From JAWHQP01 sp032586195 (GTDB lineage: Bacteria > Pseudomonadota > Gammaproteobacteria > Enterobacterales > Pasteurellaceae), in contig JAWHQP010000003.1 in NCBI GenBank assembly GCA_032586195.1, positions 186,001-250,000 of the forward strand: a stretch of 64,000 nucleotides of DNA. The letters are read 5' to 3'. Under the pieces are notes generated by a model. It searched no databases. It was not told the DNA's origin and saw only the letters and a list, made by a program, of their open reading frames with translations. Position 1 is the first letter of the stretch; each line of letters opens with the position of its first letter. This document shows positions 61,696 to 64,000 of this stretch, piece after piece. The translations under genes and the position numbers were made by a program.

Positions 61696-64000
61696 ATGAC
61701 ACAAAAATTCGAGATGGCAGACCGCTTTGAAGCGTCGAAAGTAGAACAGGCCTTATATAAACACTGGGAAGAAAGCGGTTATTTTAAGCCGTCTGAAAAT
61801 GAGAACGTGCCGAGTTATTGCATTGCTATTCCGCCGCCGAATGTAACGGGCAGCCTGCATATGGGGCATGCGTTCCAGCAAACCTTGATGGATACGCTCA
61901 TTCGTTTCCATCGGATGGAAGGTGATAACACTCTGTGGCAGGCGGGAACGGATCACGCAGGTATCGCGACCCAAATGGTGGTGGAGCGTAAAATTGCGGC
62001 GGAAGAGGGCAAAACCCGCCATGATTACGGGCGTGAAGCGTTCATCAACAAAATTTGGGATTGGAAAGCCTATTCCGGCGGCACAATCAGCCAGCAAATG
62101 CGGCGTTTGGGCAATTCCATTGACTGGGAGCGCGAGCGTTTCACCATGGACGAAGGTTTGTCCGCTGCGGTAAAAGAAGTATTTGTTCGTTTGCACGAGG
62201 AAGGGTTAATTTATCGTGGCAAACGTTTGGTGAACTGGGATCCGAAACTGCATACCGCGATTTCCGACCTTGAAGTGGAAAACAAAGAAAGTAAAGGCTC
62301 GCTGTGGCATTTCCGTTATCCGTTAGCGAATGGAGTGAAAACGGCGGAAGGTTTGGATTACTTAGTGGTGGCGACCACTCGTCCTGAAACCGTATTAGGT
62401 GATACGGCGGTGGCGGTTCATCCTGAAGACGAGCGTTATCAATCACTGATCGGCAAAAACGTCATTCTGCCGTTAATAAATCGTGAAATCCCGATTATTG
62501 CCGATGAGTATGTGGATCGTGAGTTCGGTACCGGCTGCGTGAAAATTACCCCTGCTCACGATTTCAACGACTACGAAGTGGGAAAACGGCACGGCTTGCC
62601 GATGGTGAATGTGATGACCCTGAATGCCGACATTCGTGACGAAGCGGAAGTGATCGGCGCGGATGGAAAAACTCTCGAAAATAGCACCGCACTTATTCCT
62701 GCCGATTACCGAGGCTTGGAGCGTTTTGCGGCTCGTAAAAAAGTGGTGGCGGATTTTGAGGCGTTGGGTCTGTTGGATCAGATCAAACCGCACGATTTGA
62801 AGGTGCCTTATGGCGACCGTGGCGGCGTACCGATTGAGCCAATGTTGACCGATCAATGGTATGTGAGTGTGAAACCGTTAGCCGAAGCGGCGATTAAAGC
62901 GGTGGAAGACGGCGAAATTCAATTTGTGCCGAAACAATACGAAAATCTCTATTTCGCGTGGATGCGTGATATTCAGGACTGGTGTATTTCTCGTCAGTTG
63001 TGGTGGGGACACCGCATTCCGGCCTGGTATGACGAGGCGGGCAATGTTTATGTGGCGCGTGATGAAGCGGAGGTGCGGTCAAAATACGGCTTGGATGAGA
63101 ACCTACCGCTCCGCCAAGATGAAGATGTGCTGGATACTTGGTTCTCATCCGGCTTGTGGACGTTCTCAACGCTGGGTTGGCCGAAACAGACCAAAGATCT
63201 TAAAATGTTCCATCCGACGGACGTGCTGATTACGGGCTTTGATATCATCTTTTTCTGGGTGGCTCGTATGATTATGTTTACGATGCATTTCATTAAGGAC
63301 GAAAACGGCAAACCGCAGGTGCCGTTCAAAACCGTTTATGTAACGGGTTTGATCCGTGATGAAAACGGTCAGAAAATGTCGAAATCGAAGGGCAATGTGC
63401 TTGACCCGATTGATATGATTGACGGCATTTCCCTTGAGAAGCTGGTCGAAAAACGCACGGGGAACATGATGCAACCTCAGCTTGCCGAGAAAATCGCTAA
63501 AGCCACCCGCAAAGAATTCGCCAATGGTATTGCCGCTCACGGTACGGACGCGTTGCGCTTCACCCTTGCCGCTCTTGCCAGCAACGGTCGAGACATCAAC
63601 TGGGATATGAAACGTTTGGAAGGCTACCGCAACTTCTGCAATAAATTGTGGAACGCAAGCCGTTTCGTACTGACCAACGACAAACTTGATTTAAATTCAG
63701 GCGAAATTGAGTTCTCGGTGGCGGATCGCTGGATTGAAAGTGCTTTTAATCGTACCGTAGGCGAGTTGCGTGAAGCGTTGCAGCAATACCGTTTTGACTT
63801 GGCGGCCAATTCTATTTATGAGTTTACCTGGAATCAGTTCTGCGACTGGTATTTGGAACTGACCAAACCTGTGTTTGCCAGCGGCACGACCGCACAAAAA
63901 CGTGGGGCGAGTCAAACCTTGGTTAAAGTGCTGGAAAAATTATTGCGTTTATCCCACCCGATTATGCCGTTCATCACCGAAGAGATCTGGCAAAAAGTAA
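61696..64000 (+). CDS. valS: Valyl-tRNA synthetase, 3' end outside window
   Basis: Open from ATG 61696 to the window end (768 codons; the family is about 950). Class I synthetase: PPPNVTGSLHMGHAFQQ is the HIGH region near 45-60, the CP1 editing domain has TRPETVLGDTAVAVHP, DVLDTWFSSGLW follows, and MSKSKGNVLDP is the KMSKS loop. It charges tRNA-Val and edits mischarged Thr. An uptake core in frame at 62686-62694 encodes NSTALIP in the editing domain. The tRNA-binding coiled coil would lie beyond the window. Confidence 0.97.
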   Translation, partial: MTQKFEMADRFEASKVEQALYKHWEESGYFKPSENENVPSYCIAIPPPNVTGSLHMGHAFQQTLMDTLIRFHRMEGDNTLWQAGTDHAGIATQMVVERKIAAEEGKTRHDYGREAFINKIWDWKAYSGGTISQQMRRLGNSIDWERERFTMDEGLSAAVKEVFVRLHEEGLIYRGKRLVNWDPKLHTAISDLEVENKESKGSLWHFRYPLANGVKTAEGLDYLVVATTRPETVLGDTAVAVHPEDERYQSLIGKNVILPLINREIPIIADEYVDREFGTGCVKITPAHDFNDYEVGKRHGLPMVNVMTLNADIRDEAEVIGADGKTLENSTALIPADYRGLERFAARKKVVADFEALGLLDQIKPHDLKVPYGDRGGVPIEPMLTDQWYVSVKPLAEAAIKAVEDGEIQFVPKQYENLYFAWMRDIQDWCISRQLWWGHRIPAWYDEAGNVYVARDEAEVRSKYGLDENLPLRQDEDVLDTWFSSGLWTFSTLGWPKQTKDLKMFHPTDVLITGFDIIFFWVARMIMFTMHFIKDENGKPQVPFKTVYVTGLIRDENGQKMSKSKGNVLDPIDMIDGISLEKLVEKRTGNMMQPQLAEKIAKATRKEFANGIAAHGTDALRFTLAALASNGRDINWDMKRLEGYRNFCNKLWNASRFVLTNDKLDLNSGEIEFSVADRWIESAFNRTVGELREALQQYRFDLAANSIYEFTWNQFCDWYLELTKPVFASGTTAQKRGASQTLVKVLEKLLRLSHPIMPFITEEIWQKV

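Larger units (their letters stand above)
1386..62694. repeat. Dispersed DNA uptake sequences (hUSS, core AAGTGCGGT)
   Basis: Exact cores found by eye, start positions. Plus strand: 8947, 11165, 20937, 27385, 28748, 32657, 37513, 38141, 42892, 46128, 49059, 49886, 52073, 55822, 58904, 61264. Minus strand (ACCGCACTT): 1386, 3115, 10158, 25013, 35256, 37802, 38187, 40070, 42784, 43455, 49917, 52952, 62686. The one-base variant AAGCGCGGT occurs at 4735, 8011, 43050, 58629 and inverted at 4766, 11211, 12919. Most intergenic copies are followed by T-rich DNA as in the extended Haemophilus consensus. They are the targets of competence uptake in this family. Confidence 0.95.

Noticed and set aside
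1..64000. CRISPR array or tandem repeats
   Set aside because: The only frequent repeat is the dispersed uptake sequence, with irregular spacing and both orientations; no regularly spaced repeats or cas genes were seen.

Overview
The window looks like chromosomal DNA from a member of the Pasteurellaceae. At least 29 exact copies of the Haemophilus-type DNA uptake core AAGTGCGGT (either strand) are scattered through it, where well under one is expected by chance. The local gene orders udk-dcd-asmA-like-sotB, aroQ-accB-accC-yhdT-panF-prmA-dusB-fis and lexA/plsB are familiar gamma-proteobacterial ones. The uptake-sequence type points to the Haemophilus/Aggregatibacter/Pasteurella/Basfia side of the family and not to the Actinobacillus pleuropneumoniae side. 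A Basfia (Mannheimia) succiniciproducens-like species would fit, but the species is an inference.

Layout. 1-11.2 kb: the 3' part of a Slam (surface lipoprotein assembly modulator) gene, then der, tRNA-Asp, dnaQ/rnhA (divergent), lexA with two SOS boxes, plsB, xerD and rlmKL. 11.3-24.1 kb: a phosphoethanolamine transferase gene and a complete tad/rcp/flp tight-adherence pilus locus on the minus strand (flp, tadV, rcpC, rcpA, rcpB, tadZ, tadA, tadB, tadC, tadD, tadE, tadF, tadG), much of it translationally coupled. 24.1-25 kb: regulatory DNA and a decayed IS3-family transposase fragment. 25-28.7 kb: rdgC, proC with an overlapping MFS transporter, and aphA. 28.9-37.5 kb: a full autoinducer-2 uptake and processing locus, lsrKR divergent from lsrACDBFG, with two CRP-type sites and repeated TTAATCA elements between the arms. 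37.7-38.1 kb: a scar made of a truncated EamA permease gene and a 3' relic of eda. 38.2-45.5 kb: alaA and the menaquinone genes menF, menD, menH, menB, menC (menE is not here). 45.5-52.6 kb: aroQ, accBC, yhdT-panF, prmA, dusB-fis. 53-57.2 kb: an afuABC/fbpABC-type ABC transporter whose binding protein carries residues matching the hexose-phosphate binder AfuA. 57.4-64 kb: udk, dcd, asmA-like, sotB, tRNA-Leu(CAG), and valS running off the end.

How the parts work together. The tad locus encodes secretion and assembly of Flp pili for adherence. The lsr locus imports, phosphorylates and degrades AI-2 under LsrR and apparently cAMP-CRP control. The men cluster supplies most of the menaquinone pathway for anaerobic respiration. 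The afu operon, with a candidate CRP site, probably scavenges sugar phosphates. The rest is housekeeping.

I found no convincing undescribed multi-gene system. The less ordinary items are the architecture of the lsr intergenic region (including a hybrid CRP-S/CRP-N site), hairpins placed between the first gene and the rest of the flp and afu operons, a long hairpin after lsrG, the eda/EamA scar, the scarcity of uptake sequences in the tad locus, and uptake sequences built into protein-coding segments such as the LsrB signal peptide.
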